Assembly (NCBI RefSeq): GCF_010078235.1
Contig: NZ_JAABOS010000004.1
Coordinates: forward strand, 243,816-307,815
Length of the DNA stretch: 64,000 bases
Origin: Cognatundibacterium crateris
GTDB taxonomy: Bacteria > Pseudomonadota > Gammaproteobacteria > Burkholderiales > Burkholderiaceae_D
Direction: 5' to 3'
This document shows positions 55,531 through 64,000 of the stretch, one piece after another (the first letter of the stretch is position 1; every line of letters starts with the position of its first letter). A model generated the notes under the pieces. It worked only from the letters and a program-made list of their open reading frames with translations. It made no database searches and had not been told where the DNA came from. A program made the translations under genes and the position numbers.

Positions 55531-55917
55531 ATGGCAAAACATAGTAAAAATATTCCGGGTCGTGGTCTGCGTGTCGCAGATCAGATCCAAAAAGATCTGG
55601 CGGAAATCATCTGGTCAGAATTAAAAGATCCACGTGTCGGCATGATCACCCTGACCGAAGTCCAGCTCACGCCTGACTACGCGCATGCGAAAGTGTATTT
55701 CACCACGCTGGCGGATGATGCGGAAGCGATCAAGGCGACCCAGCAAGGCTTATCCAAGGCTGCCGGTTTCCTGCGTAATCAACTGGGTCTGCGCTTGCGC
55801 ATCCACACTTTGCCGCAACTGCATTTTGTGCACGACACCTCCACCATCCGTGGCATGGCGATGTCTAAGCTGATTGATGAAGCGATCGCGACCCGTGTTC
55901 AGGACGAAGAAGAATAA
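55531..55917 (+). CDS. rbfA: Ribosome-binding factor A
   Basis: KH-like cold-shock protein that binds immature 30S subunits and helps form the 5' end of 16S rRNA. The 128-residue protein starts [20 protein letters not shown] and contains [20 protein letters not shown], the core of the family. The C-terminal part includes [20 protein letters not shown]. The length is normal. It follows infB by 57 bases across the GC-rich hairpin and precedes truB by 27 bases. Confidence 0.96.
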   Translation: MAKHSKNIPGRGLRVADQIQKDLAEIIWSELKDPRVGMITLTEVQLTPDYAHAKVYFTTLADDAEAIKATQQGLSKAAGFLRNQLGLRLRIHTLPQLHFVHDTSTIRGMAMSKLIDEAIATRVQDEEE

Positions 55918-55944
55918 AGCCAGTCCGGTTTTTCCAGATTACTT

Positions 55945-56880
55945 ATGACGAATCCCCCCAAAAAACGCACGCGCTTGCCAGTGCATGGCGTGCTTTTGCT
56001 CGATAAACCCGTTGGCTTTTCCAGTAATGATGCGCTGATTAAAACCAAGCGCCTGCTGAATGCGATCAAGGCCGGGCATACCGGTACCCTCGATCCGTTT
56101 GCAACTGGCTTGCTGCCGCTGTGCTTTGGTGAGGCGACCAAGTTTTCTCAGGATTTGCTGGAAGCGGATAAAACCTATACCACCGTGGTCCATCTGGGTA
56201 TCACCACGACCACCGGTGATACCGAAGGTGAGCAGCTGGAGCAGCGCGCGGTCGATGTCAGTATCGAACAGATACAGGCTGTGCTGGCGCAATTTACCGG
56301 CCCTATACAGCAAGTGCCGCCCATGTATTCCGCGCTTAAGCGTGACGGCAAACCCTTGTATGAATATGCACGTGCCGGTGTGACGCTGGAGCGTGAAGCA
56401 CGTGCCGTGGTGATCCATGAGTTGGAATTGCTCGATTACAGCGCGCCCATGCTGACTCTGCGCGTCAAATGCAGCAAGGGTACCTATGTGCGGGTGTTGG
56501 GTGAAGATATCGGTGCGGCACTGGGCTGTGGTGCGCATTTGCAGGCTTTGCGCAGGATACAGGTTGGTCATTTGCAGCTGGAAAAATCGATCACGATAGA
56601 GTCAATCGAGGCAATGCCGGAAGCGGCGCGCCTTGAGTTGCTCGACCCGGTCGACGCCTTACTGTCCAGTTTTCCATCTATCACGCTGGATGAGGAGCTG
56701 TCTGTCCGTTTCCTGCACGGTCAGCGGCTGGCACTCGCCAAGCTGATGCCGGACTTGCCCGCCACGCCAGGCCGGGTACGCGTGTACCGCGCCTCTGACC
56801 GCCAATTGCTGGGCTCTGCGCAGTTGCAGGAATTCGGCATTCTGGCACCAGAGCGGCTAATACAAACCGGTACGCATTAA
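55945..56880 (+). CDS. truB: tRNA pseudouridine-55 synthase TruB
   Basis: Makes pseudouridine 55 in the T-loop of tRNAs. The 311-residue protein has the conserved GVLLLDKPVGFSSNDAL, the catalytic loop AGHTGTLDPFATGLLPLCFG (Asp in TLDPFA), VPPMYSALKRDGKPLYEYAR and KCSKGTYVRVLGEDIGAALG, followed by a C-terminal PUA-like region. It is the last gene of the nusA-infB operon. A short hairpin at 56959-56980 may mark the end of the transcript. Family length is normal. Confidence 0.96.
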   Translation: MTNPPKKRTRLPVHGVLLLDKPVGFSSNDALIKTKRLLNAIKAGHTGTLDPFATGLLPLCFGEATKFSQDLLEADKTYTTVVHLGITTTTGDTEGEQLEQRAVDVSIEQIQAVLAQFTGPIQQVPPMYSALKRDGKPLYEYARAGVTLEREARAVVIHELELLDYSAPMLTLRVKCSKGTYVRVLGEDIGAALGCGAHLQALRRIQVGHLQLEKSITIESIEAMPEAARLELLDPVDALLSSFPSITLDEELSVRFLHGQRLALAKLMPDLPATPGRVRVYRASDRQLLGSAQLQEFGILAPERLIQTGTH

Positions 56881-56958
56881 GCCGCTGTATAGCCGGTGTT
56901 TCCGGCTGTTCGGCGGTGCTTAGTTTTATTGAAGTTAAATTGTCATCGTACGGTAGCA

Positions 56959-56980
56959 ACTCCTTGAAATAATAGGAGTT
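56959..56980 (+). terminator. Small hairpin after truB
   Basis: AACTCCT / AGGAGTT form a 7-base stem with an 8-base loop, about 80 bases past truB, followed by TTCCTGCTTTT. It is a weak terminator candidate. Confidence 0.4.
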
Positions 56981-57001
56981 TCCTGCTTTTGCGTTGCAGC
57001 A

Positions 57002-57010
57002 TGTTATAAT
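57002..57010 (+). promoter_or_regulatory. Extended -10 promoter of typA
   Basis: The sequence TGTTATAAT contains the TGn extension and a perfect TATAAT (57005-57010), 38 bases before the typA ATG. The upstream -35 region is weak (CTGCTT), which extended -10 promoters tolerate. Confidence 0.6.
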
Positions 57011-57047
57011 CTCAGGTTATCCGATTTACCCCAAAACGAACGCTATC

Positions 57048-58883
57048 ATGTCTACTACAAAACGCGCTATTCGCAACATCGCAATTATCGCTCACGTTGA
57101 TCACGGCAAAACCACGCTGGTTGATCAATTGCTGCGCCAATCCGGTACTTTCCGTGACAACCAGCAGGTTGATTCCCGTGTCATGGACTCCAATGATATT
57201 GAGAAAGAGCGCGGTATTACCATTCTTTCCAAAAACTGTGCCGTTGAATACAAAGGTACCCACATCAATATCGTGGATACGCCAGGCCATGCGGACTTCG
57301 GTGGTGAAGTAGAGCGTGTATTGTCGATGGTAGACAGCGTATTGCTGCTGGTCGATGCGCAGGAAGGCCCAATGCCACAGACGCGTTTCGTGACACGTAA
57401 AGCACTCGCGCTGGGCCTGAAGCCTATCGTGGTTGTGAATAAGATTGACCGTGAAAACGCGGACCCACAAAAAGCCGTTAACGCGACTTTCGAATTGTTC
57501 GACAAGCTGGGCGCAACGGATGAACAGCTGGATTTCCCGATTGTGTACGCATCCGGTTTCAAAGGTTATGCCGGTCTGGAAGACACAGTGCGCGACGGTA
57601 ACATGGAGCCATTGTTTGATGCGATCCTGAAACACGTTCCTGCACGTGAAGATGATCCGAATGGTCCTTTGCAATTGCAAATCACATCCCTGGAATACTC
57701 TTCTTACGTTGGTAAGATCGGTGTTGGCCGTATCCTGCGCGGTAAAGTAAAAGCATTGCAAGACGTGATCTGGATGAATGGTCCGGAAGACAAGCCAACT
57801 AAGGCGCGTATTAACCAGGTATTGACCTTCAAAGGTCTGGATCGCGTACAAGTGGAAGAAGCGCAAGCTGGCGACATCGTACTGATCAACGGTATCGAAG
57901 AAATCGGTATCGGTTCGACGATCTGCGCACCAGATACCCCAGAAGCTTTGCCTATGTTGAAGATTGACGAGCCTACCCTGACCATGAACTTCATGGTTAA
58001 CAGCTCGCCACTGGCTGGCCGCGAAGGTAAATTCGTGACTACCCGTCAGATCCGTGACCGTCTGGAACGCGAACTGAAATCCAATATGGCATTGCGCGTA
58101 GTACAGGCTGAAGGTGATGATTCCACTTACGAAGTTTCTGGTCGTGGTGAGTTGCATCTGACTATTCTGATCGAAAACATGCGTCGTGAAGGTTTCGAGC
58201 TGGCTGTTTCCCGTCCACGCGTCGTATTCAAAATGGTAGACGGTGTACGTCATGAGCCATATGAAAACCTGACCGTTGACGTTGAAGAGTCTAACCAGGG
58301 TGGCGTGATGGAAGAACTGGGTCGCCGTCGTGGTGATCTGCAAAACATGGAACCGGACGGCAAAGGTCGTGTACGTCTGGAATACCGTATTCCAGCGCGT
58401 GGCCTGATCGGTTTCCAGGGCGAATTCATGACACTGACCCGTGGTACAGGTTTGATGAGTCACGTGTTTGATGACTACGCACCAGTCGATAACTCCAAAG
58501 GCGAAATGGCTGGCCGTCGCAATGGTGTATTGATTTCTCAGGATGATGGCGCTGCTGTTGCTTACGCGATCTGGAAACTGCAAGACCGCGGCCGTATGTT
58601 CGTGAGCCACAATGACCCAGTGTACGAAGGCATGATCATCGGTATCCATTCCCGTGACAATGACCTCGTGGTTAACCCGATCAAAGGTAAACAATTGACC
58701 AACGTTCGTTCCTCCGGTACGGATGAAGCGGTACGTCTGGTACCACCAATTCAAATGTCTCTGGAATACGCGGTTGAATTCATTGAAGACGACGAACTGG
58801 TTGAAGTCACACCTAAGAGTATCCGTCTGCGCAAACGTTTCTTGAAGGAACATGAGCGTAAGAAAGCTTCCCGCGAAGCGTAA
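57048..58883 (+). CDS. typA: Translational GTPase TypA/BipA
   Basis: Ribosome-associated GTPase linked to 50S assembly, stress and cold growth. The 611-residue protein has the G1 motif [29 protein letters not shown] (G3), NKIDREN (G4), the EF-G-like domains II, III and V, and the BipA-specific C-terminal domain ([20 protein letters not shown]). The start at 57048 ([10 protein letters not shown]) matches the family; a longer frame from 56994 would include the -10 promoter. A strong terminator follows. Confidence 0.96.
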   Translation: MSTTKRAIRNIAIIAHVDHGKTTLVDQLLRQSGTFRDNQQVDSRVMDSNDIEKERGITILSKNCAVEYKGTHINIVDTPGHADFGGEVERVLSMVDSVLLLVDAQEGPMPQTRFVTRKALALGLKPIVVVNKIDRENADPQKAVNATFELFDKLGATDEQLDFPIVYASGFKGYAGLEDTVRDGNMEPLFDAILKHVPAREDDPNGPLQLQITSLEYSSYVGKIGVGRILRGKVKALQDVIWMNGPEDKPTKARINQVLTFKGLDRVQVEEAQAGDIVLINGIEEIGIGSTICAPDTPEALPMLKIDEPTLTMNFMVNSSPLAGREGKFVTTRQIRDRLERELKSNMALRVVQAEGDDSTYEVSGRGELHLTILIENMRREGFELAVSRPRVVFKMVDGVRHEPYENLTVDVEESNQGGVMEELGRRRGDLQNMEPDGKGRVRLEYRIPARGLIGFQGEFMTLTRGTGLMSHVFDDYAPVDNSKGEMAGRRNGVLISQDDGAAVAYAIWKLQDRGRMFVSHNDPVYEGMIIGIHSRDNDLVVNPIKGKQLTNVRSSGTDEAVRLVPPIQMSLEYAVEFIEDDELVEVTPKSIRLRKRFLKEHERKKASREA

Positions 58884-59257
58884 TCCTTAAAGGGTTTATC
58901 CGGACAATAAAAAACCGCAGCGTAGTCTGCGGTTTTTTTATGCCGCCAATTTTTGCGTGCCTAACACACTGCACGCAGCTAGCTTCGTGTACCTCATTAA
59001 ATGCGGAAATTAGCATAGTAACTTAGCAGATATCAATGTAATTAAAAGGCTTTGTAAAAGCATTGATGCGGATTTCAGCATAGCTGTGTCACAAGGACTG
59101 TTGTGGTTCATAAACGAGGTGCCAGTGATGTCAGGGCTTTAAAGTAATATAAGCAATTTCGTAGCGCTGACATCTGGCTGCGCAGATGTGTGAGGCTAGG
59201 CACCTGAAAGTCTGCAAGTCTAAAAGTCTGAATGTATAACTGTAGGAGTGGGATGCG
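58884..59257. other. Intergenic region after typA
   Basis: Apart from the terminator at 58907-58939 I see no gene, RNA or repeat here. The bases before 59258 contain TAGGAGTGGGATGCG, a good ribosome site for the DUF4153 gene. Confidence 0.5.
58907..58939 (+). terminator. Terminator after typA
   Basis: AAACCGCAG / CTGCGGTTT with a short loop is preceded by A residues and followed by seven T, about 25 bases after the typA stop. Confidence 0.9.
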
Positions 59258-61060
59258 ATGAATCAGGAATTATCGTCTGTCAACCGTTCTGTTGGTCTGG
59301 TAAGGGTGGCGGTGGCGGCTGGGCAGGCGCTGTTACTGTTTTTGCTGTATCGCGCGGCGATGGATAAAGTGTGGCCGGCCTTAGCGCCGCAATGGTTTTT
59401 TCCTTTGCTCTTATGCGGACTGAGTTTGCCGGTGATGGCGATTTCTTCGCTGGGGCAAATGCGTAGCGCTGCCTTACTGCGCTGGCTGGCGGTGCTGTTG
59501 CTGGTCTTGGTTTCATTGACGCAGCATGACTGGCTGCGCCGCAATGGCTGGAATAATGGCTGGGGCTTGCCGTCGGATGAAGTGCAGATTGCCTTCCCTT
59601 CGCCTTTGCTGTTTTTCTTCAGTGCTGTGTGTTTGTATGTGGCGCAAGCGCTCAAACTCGCTTACGAGCAAAACCGGCAATGGCTGGGTAGCTATCCCGT
59701 GTATTTTGACTTGTCGTGGAAATTGCTGGTGCAACTGGTGTTTTCCCTGATCTTTGTTGGCGCTTTGTTTGCTTTGCTGCATCTGGGTTCGGCCTTGTTC
59801 ATGATGCTGAAGCTGGATTTCTTAAAGCGCTTGCTGGAAAAAGAGTGGTTCAATATTCCGGTGGCGGTATTGTCATTTGCCTGTGCCCTGCATTTGACCG
59901 ATATGCGTCCGTCCATCGTGCGCGGCATCCGCAATCTGTTGCTGGTGTTGTTGTCCTGGCTGCTGCCGGTGGCGACCCTGGTACTAAGCGGCTTTCTGGC
60001 GGCTTTGCTGTTCAGCGGCACAGAATTGCTGTGGCAAACCAAGCACGCAACGAATTTACTATTGAGTTCCTGTGTCGTGCTGGTGGTGCTGATCAATACT
60101 GCATTTCAGGATGGCACCGCCTTGCAGGCAACAGCGCGGATATTGCGCTGGAGCGCGCGTGTCGCTTGCGTGTTGTTGCCAATACTGGCGGCGCTTGCTT
60201 TACGCGCGCTGCAATTGCGTATAGGGCAGTATGGCTGGAGCAGTGATCGTGTGATTGCAGTGATGTGCGCACTCATCGCCTTGAGCTACGGCCTGGCCTA
60301 TTTGCGTGCTGCGCTCAAAGCCGGTGGTTTATTGAGTAGCATCGCTGGCGTGAATATTGTCATGGCCTATGTGCAGTTAGCGGTGGTGCTCGCAATGTTT
60401 TCACCTTTGCTGGACCCGGCCCGCATCGCAGTTGCCGATCAGTTGGCGCGCTTGCAGCAGGGGAAAGTCAGTGCTGAGCAATTTGATTATGCCTATTTGC
60501 GTTTTGAAGGTGGCCGCTACGGGCGCGCAGCACTGGAACAATTGCAGCAGCTGCAGCCGGAAAAAGCCTTGCCACAAGCCGCCACCATACGTGCGCGTGC
60601 AGCGCAAGCTTTGGCATTGACCCATCGTGGACGTGAGAAAGCGGATGTCATTACGCCCTATGAAGTCTGGCCTCAGGGGGCTGTTTTGCCTCAGGGTTTT
60701 TTGAAGCAGGCAGATGGAACGGCAGCGCCATGGTTGAGTGCTGATCATCGTGCATGCCTGATCGCCAAGACGCGTGGCTGTGACGTACTGATGCAGGATA
60801 TGAATCACGATGGTAAACCAGAGGTCTTGGTGCTCGGGCGTGGTAGTTATTATGGCGGCAGCCTGTATGCCGAACTGAGTCCCGGAGTTTGGGTGCATAA
60901 GGGGCAAGTTGACTTGCAGACGCAAGAATGTGCCGGTGTGAAAGAAGCATTGCAGGCAGGCCAGGTCAAGGCCGTGCCGGGCTGGGACGTGTTGGAAGTA
61001 GCTGGCGCACGCCTGGTCGTGACGCCGGAATTTGCGAAACGGCGCCATTGCACGCCGTAA
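59258..61060 (+). CDS. DUF4153 multi-spanning membrane protein with C-terminal soluble domain
   Basis: A 600-residue inner-membrane protein of the DUF4153 family. I count about ten to twelve hydrophobic segments from residue 15 to 395 (for example AAGQALLLFLLYRAAM, PVMAISSLGQ, NLLLVLLSWLLPVATLVLSG). The family role is not established to my knowledge. The C-terminal 200 residues are soluble and hold a DMNHDGKPEVLVLG motif (Asp514, Asn516, Asp518), which resembles the calcium loop of FG-GAP or VCBS repeats. Two Cys pairs occur in the tail (CLIAKTRGC, QECAG). It is a single gene with GGAGTGGGATG before the start, followed by a terminator. Confidence 0.85.
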   Translation: MNQELSSVNRSVGLVRVAVAAGQALLLFLLYRAAMDKVWPALAPQWFFPLLLCGLSLPVMAISSLGQMRSAALLRWLAVLLLVLVSLTQHDWLRRNGWNNGWGLPSDEVQIAFPSPLLFFFSAVCLYVAQALKLAYEQNRQWLGSYPVYFDLSWKLLVQLVFSLIFVGALFALLHLGSALFMMLKLDFLKRLLEKEWFNIPVAVLSFACALHLTDMRPSIVRGIRNLLLVLLSWLLPVATLVLSGFLAALLFSGTELLWQTKHATNLLLSSCVVLVVLINTAFQDGTALQATARILRWSARVACVLLPILAALALRALQLRIGQYGWSSDRVIAVMCALIALSYGLAYLRAALKAGGLLSSIAGVNIVMAYVQLAVVLAMFSPLLDPARIAVADQLARLQQGKVSAEQFDYAYLRFEGGRYGRAALEQLQQLQPEKALPQAATIRARAAQALALTHRGREKADVITPYEVWPQGAVLPQGFLKQADGTAAPWLSADHRACLIAKTRGCDVLMQDMNHDGKPEVLVLGRGSYYGGSLYAELSPGVWVHKGQVDLQTQECAGVKEALQAGQVKAVPGWDVLEVAGARLVVTPEFAKRRHCTP

Positions 61061-61082
61061 TCACGGCTCATCATCGGGCCTG

Positions 61083-61122
61083 AAAAAAACGCGCTGCACT
61101 TCTTGGTGTAGCGCGTTTTTTG
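61083..61122 (+). terminator. Terminator after the DUF4153 gene
   Basis: AACGCGCTGCAC / GTGTAGCGCGTT fold with one mismatch and are flanked by an A-run and a T-run of six, about 25 bases after the stop. Confidence 0.85.
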
Positions 61123-61128
61123 CTTATA

Positions 61129-61164
61129 TGTGCATTCGAATGTGCGTTCGAATGTGCGGTCGAT
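61129..61164. repeat. Three 12-bp tandem units
   Basis: TGTGCATTCGAA, TGTGCGTTCGAA and TGTGCGGTCGAT follow one another. They differ by one to three bases and two carry the palindrome TTCGAA. Confidence 0.8.
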
Positions 61165-61414
61165 ATGCTTGTCGGGAAGTATGAAGATTCCCAGGGTGGT
61201 AAGCAGCATTCAAAAAATTTCAAGTCTCACGCCCACTGTTTTTGCGGACATCCACGATGTCAGGCGGATAAACTGGCTGCTATATTCAGTTTTTATGAAT
61301 TTCCAGTCTGACATGCGCATTTTGGCCGTGTCGCTGCAGATGCCTGACTTTAGCCGTCCAGCGGCCAGGTCCGTGTGAGGCATCTGAAATCGTACTATCA
61401 ATCGAGGAAAACCC

Positions 61415-62308
61415 ATGCCTGCCAGCCAGCACGCCCGCCGTCACGCCATTTTGCTGATGATCATTGCCGCCACCTTGTGGAGTAGCGCCGGTGTCGCCAG
61501 TCGTCATTTGCAAAGTGCAGCCGGTTTCGAGATCGTGTTTTGGCGCAGCCTGTTTGCTGCCATTTTTGTCGCCGGGCTGATGCTGCATCAGTATGGGCGT
61601 GGCTTTCTCGGTCGCTTAAAGCTGATGGGGACGACCGGCATGGTATCTGGCCTGATGTGGGCCACCATGTATAGCTGCTTCATGATTGCGCTGACCCTGA
61701 CCACGGTGGCGAATACCTCGGTGATGGAAAGTCTGGCGCCCTTATTCACCGCCTTGCTGTCCTGGCTGGTGCTGAAGGAGCGCATCCCGGCGGCCACCTG
61801 GATCGCGATTGCGATGGCAGGTTGCGGCATGGCCTGGATGTTTGCCGGCAATCTGACACTGACCGACAGCCGCGGCGTGCTCGGCATGCTGGTCGCACTC
61901 GGCATACCGCTGGCCTCATCGGTGAATATGATTTTGCTCAAACGGCGCGCACATACGGTAGACCTGATACCGGCAGTGTTTTTGGGTGGCAGCTTTTCTG
62001 CGCTTGCGATGTTGCCCTTGTCACTGCCGTTTCAGGCCAGCCTGCAGGATGTGTTGATACTGGGTGCGCTGGGATTTTTTCAACTGGGATTGCCTTGTAG
62101 TCTGATGGTCAAGGCCTCCGCCAGCCTGAAGGCACACGAAGTGGCCTTGCTGGCTTTGCTTGAAGTTTTGCTGGCGCCCTTGTGGGCCTGGCTATGGGCT
62201 GGTGAGACCCCAAATGCGGCCACGCTGGCTGGCGGCACTATCGTTTTGGTGGCCTTGATCGTCAATGAAATCTGGAATTGGCACCAGAAGCCGGGTGAAT
62301 CGCAGTAA
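61415..62308 (+). CDS. EamA/DMT-family permease
   Basis: Drug/metabolite transporter family protein of 297 residues with ten predicted membrane helices in two EamA repeats. The first repeat spans about 10-140 (ILLMIIAATLWSSAGVASRH, EIVFWRSLFAAIFVAGLM) and the second about 150-290 (GMLVALGIPLASSVNMILLK, HEVALLALLEVLLAPLWAWL). The conserved E-x-L-x-A-P motif closes the second half. Substrates vary widely in this family (amino acids, nucleotides, metabolites), so no function is given. It stands as a single gene, about 65 bases before trhP. Confidence 0.9.
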   Translation: MPASQHARRHAILLMIIAATLWSSAGVASRHLQSAAGFEIVFWRSLFAAIFVAGLMLHQYGRGFLGRLKLMGTTGMVSGLMWATMYSCFMIALTLTTVANTSVMESLAPLFTALLSWLVLKERIPAATWIAIAMAGCGMAWMFAGNLTLTDSRGVLGMLVALGIPLASSVNMILLKRRAHTVDLIPAVFLGGSFSALAMLPLSLPFQASLQDVLILGALGFFQLGLPCSLMVKASASLKAHEVALLALLEVLLAPLWAWLWAGETPNAATLAGGTIVLVALIVNEIWNWHQKPGESQ

Positions 62309-62374
62309 AATAGCGGGTTAATTTATTTTTTCCTGTCGGCCTAAACTGCTGGCAGTTTTACCCGGAATTTTGCT

Positions 62375-63739
62375 ATGTTGAAAGCGCCTGAACTCTTGTT
62401 GCCAGCCGGTTCGCTGGAAAAAATGCACGCTGCATTTGATTTTGGTGCAGATGCTGTTTATGCGGGCCAGCCCCGTTACAGCCTGCGTGCCCGTAATAAT
62501 GAATTTTCCACGCTGGATGTTTTGCGTGAAGGGATTAGCGGCGCGCATGCCCGTGGCAAGCTGTTTTTTGTTGCCAGCAATATTTTCCCGCATAACTCCA
62601 AACTGAAAACCTATCTGCGCGACATGGAGCCGGTGATAGAAATGAAGCCGGATGCACTGATTATGGCTGACCCTGGTCTGATCATGATGGTGCGTGAAAA
62701 ATGGCCGGAAGTGAATGTGCATTTATCGGTGCAGGCAAACGCAGTGAACTGGGCCGACGTCAAATTCTGGAAAAAAATGGGCCTGACCCGCGTGATTTTG
62801 TCGCGTGAATTGTCGCTCGATGAAATCGAAGAAATCCGCCAGGAATGCCCGGACATGGAGCTGGAAGTCTTTGTACATGGTGCGCTGTGTATCGCGTATT
62901 CCGGTCGCTGCCTGTTATCCGGTTACTTCAATCACCGCGATCCGAATCAGGGTACCTGCACCAATTCCTGCCGCTGGGATTACAAGGTCGAAAACGCGAC
63001 TGAAAATGAAACCGGCGATTTGCAGCGTATCCCGGTTGAAACCATCAAGTTCGATTTCAACAAGGCGCTGGAAGAAGCGAATCAATCCTTCTCCGCCATG
63101 GGCGATATGCCGCGTCATCCGCTGGCCGACCGTCCTTACCTGATCGAAGAGGGTGGTAAGCCAGGTCAGTTCATGCCTATCCTCGAAGATGAGCATGGCA
63201 CTTACATCATGAACTCCAAGGATTTGCGTGCCGTTGAGCACGTAGAGCGACTCGCTAAAATCGGCGTCGATTCTTTGAAAGTGGAAGGTCGTACCAAGTC
63301 CCTGTATTACGTCGCCCGTACCGCGCAAGTCTATCGCCGCGCGATTGATGATGCGGTTGCCGGACGTCCGTTTAATCCGCAATTACTGGGTGAATTGAAC
63401 GGCCTCGCGAACCGTGGTTATACCGATGGCTTCTATCAGCGTCATCATACCCAGGACCACCAGAATTACATGGAAGGCGTATCCCAGGCGCATCGCAGTC
63501 AGTACGTTGGTCAGGTATTGCAGATCAATGATGGCTGGGCTGAAATCGAAGTCAAAAACCGCTTCGCAGTCGGCGACCAGATCGAAATCATTTCTCCGCA
63601 AGGCAATGAAATCGTGACCCTGACTGAAATGCGCAACACTGAAAACCAATCTCTGAACATCATTCCGGGTGCAGGTCATAAAGTGCGTATTCCGTTGGAT
63701 GGAAAACACGAAAAAGCCTTAATTGCAAAAATGTTATAA
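62375..63739 (+). CDS. trhP: tRNA hydroxylation protein TrhP (peptidase U32 family, YegQ)
   Basis: Family U32 protein, 454 residues, close in length to E. coli YegQ. Those proteins (TrhP) are required for prephenate-dependent 5-hydroxylation of uridine 34 in certain tRNAs; they are not proven peptidases. The N-terminus reads PELLLPAGSLEKMHAAFDFG, and the U32 signature with clustered cysteines is ELEVFVHGALCIAYSGRCLL, then SGYFNHRDPNQGTCTNSCRW. Those cysteines probably bind an iron-sulfur cluster. A later VEGRTKSLYYVARTAQVYRR helix and a C-terminal beta domain complete the protein. It is followed by a new lipoprotein gene. Confidence 0.93.
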   Translation: MLKAPELLLPAGSLEKMHAAFDFGADAVYAGQPRYSLRARNNEFSTLDVLREGISGAHARGKLFFVASNIFPHNSKLKTYLRDMEPVIEMKPDALIMADPGLIMMVREKWPEVNVHLSVQANAVNWADVKFWKKMGLTRVILSRELSLDEIEEIRQECPDMELEVFVHGALCIAYSGRCLLSGYFNHRDPNQGTCTNSCRWDYKVENATENETGDLQRIPVETIKFDFNKALEEANQSFSAMGDMPRHPLADRPYLIEEGGKPGQFMPILEDEHGTYIMNSKDLRAVEHVERLAKIGVDSLKVEGRTKSLYYVARTAQVYRRAIDDAVAGRPFNPQLLGELNGLANRGYTDGFYQRHHTQDHQNYMEGVSQAHRSQYVGQVLQINDGWAEIEVKNRFAVGDQIEIISPQGNEIVTLTEMRNTENQSLNIIPGAGHKVRIPLDGKHEKALIAKML

Positions 63740-63804
63740 AAATATTATCTGAGAAACATTTGCTTGTGCTAGGATAACTGCGCTCAAACTTTTATTCTGG
63801 AGTG

Positions 63805-64000
63805 ATGATGACGAAAATAGCACAAGCCCTGTTTGTCTCTGCTATGTCGGTGGCAGCATTGACAGCCTGCGGAGGCGGAGGCGGCGGAGGAGATACGACC
63901 GCGCCAGCTCCTGCCCCGCTGCCTACACTCTCAGTAGCGATTACTTCCCCGGCATCGGCTGTGTTATATGCTGGTCGCGGCGTTAGCTTGTCAGCAAACG
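63805..64000 (+). CDS. Start of a lipoprotein gene with poly-Gly linker (truncated by window end)
   Basis: Only the first 65 codons are in the window. The translation begins MMTKIAQALFVSAMSVAALT and reaches a lipobox at TAC, followed by eight or so glycines, GDTTAPAPAPLP and then LSVAITSPASAVLYAGRGVS. The last part resembles the start of an Ig-like (Big) domain, so this may be a surface lipoprotein with repeated domains. The signal-lipobox-poly-Gly arrangement copies that of the propeller lipoprotein at 37.8 kb. Two ATGs (63805, 63808) are possible; GGAG is 6 bases upstream of the first. Confidence 0.8.
   Translation, partial: MMTKIAQALFVSAMSVAALTACGGGGGGGDTTAPAPAPLPTLSVAITSPASAVLYAGRGVSLSAN

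Larger units (their letters stand above)
61061..61414. other. Intergenic region with terminator and 12-bp repeats
   Basis: These 354 bases hold the terminator of the DUF4153 gene and three 12-base tandem units (61129-61164). The remainder (about 61165-61414) shows nothing I can assign. Short frames here lack family features. Confidence 0.5.

Noticed and set aside
57012-58853. 613-residue open frame antisense to typA
   Set aside because: It mirrors a highly codon-biased gene, has no ribosome site or recognisable domain, and typA is certain on the other strand.

Overview
The window looks like a chromosome segment of a betaproteobacterium in the Burkholderiales, most likely Oxalobacteraceae (Herminiimonas/Undibacterium-like). 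This is inferred from gene content: EF-P with Arg32 beside its rhamnosyltransferase EarP, paired cyanophycin synthetases with their linked ABC transporter and DUF1854 gene, the DUF934-containing sulfate-assimilation operon, the Aat-Bpt N-degron pair and the rimP-nusA-infB-rbfA-truB operon. Base composition by eye is moderate GC and even, apart from a more AT-rich stretch around 37.2-40.1 kb. No IS element, prophage, integrase or CRISPR array was seen.

Layout. 0-2.6 kb: methionine importer metNIQ. 2.8-4.7 kb: earP-efp. 4.75-7.2 kb: gloB divergent from a methyltransferase, rnhA and a small lipoprotein. 7.4-15.5 kb: a cyanophycin locus with two synthetases on the minus strand, divergent from an unusual ABC exporter with an N-terminal zinc ribbon and a DUF1854 gene. 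15.5-24.2 kb: an acetyltransferase, a chemoreceptor, xthA, pepA, divergent lptFG, a short CbiX chelatase and a periplasmic binding protein. 24.2-31.1 kb: one minus-strand sulfur operon running TSUP permease, cysI, DUF934, cysH, cysD, cysN, SUMT. 31.3-32.3 kb: FMN riboswitch and ribB. 32.4-41.5 kb: an accessory-looking stretch with a small secreted protein, a frameshifted methyltransferase, YiaA, a periplasmic cyclophilin, LeuE, two unrelated lipoproteins and an acetyltransferase. 40.9-44.2 kb: iron uptake (PiuC-like hydroxylase and TonB siderophore receptor). 44.2-47.4 kb: pyrD, bpt, aat and a NUDIX gene. 47.6 kb: initiator tRNA. 47.9-58.9 kb: scpB, rluB, the nusA-infB operon and typA. 59.3-64 kb: a DUF4153 membrane protein, a DMT permease, trhP and the start of a lipoprotein cut by the window edge.

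How genes work together. CysD/CysN activate sulfate to APS. CysH has the paired cysteines of iron-sulfur APS reductases and there is no APS kinase here, so APS is probably reduced directly. CysI reduces sulfite using siroheme made in part by the nearby SUMT and perhaps CbiX. In the cyanophycin locus each synthetase seems to have lost a site the other keeps: the short paralogue lacks the Mur-ligase P-loop, and the long one lacks the N-domain EHxxxE motif. This complementarity is the most interesting observation here, together with the ABC/DUF1854 pair whose role is unknown to me. Other points worth attention are a leaderless-looking lptF promoter, a terminator-like hairpin between the rimP-nusA promoter and rimP, alternative hairpins after the FMN riboswitch, and a one-base frameshift in a methyltransferase.
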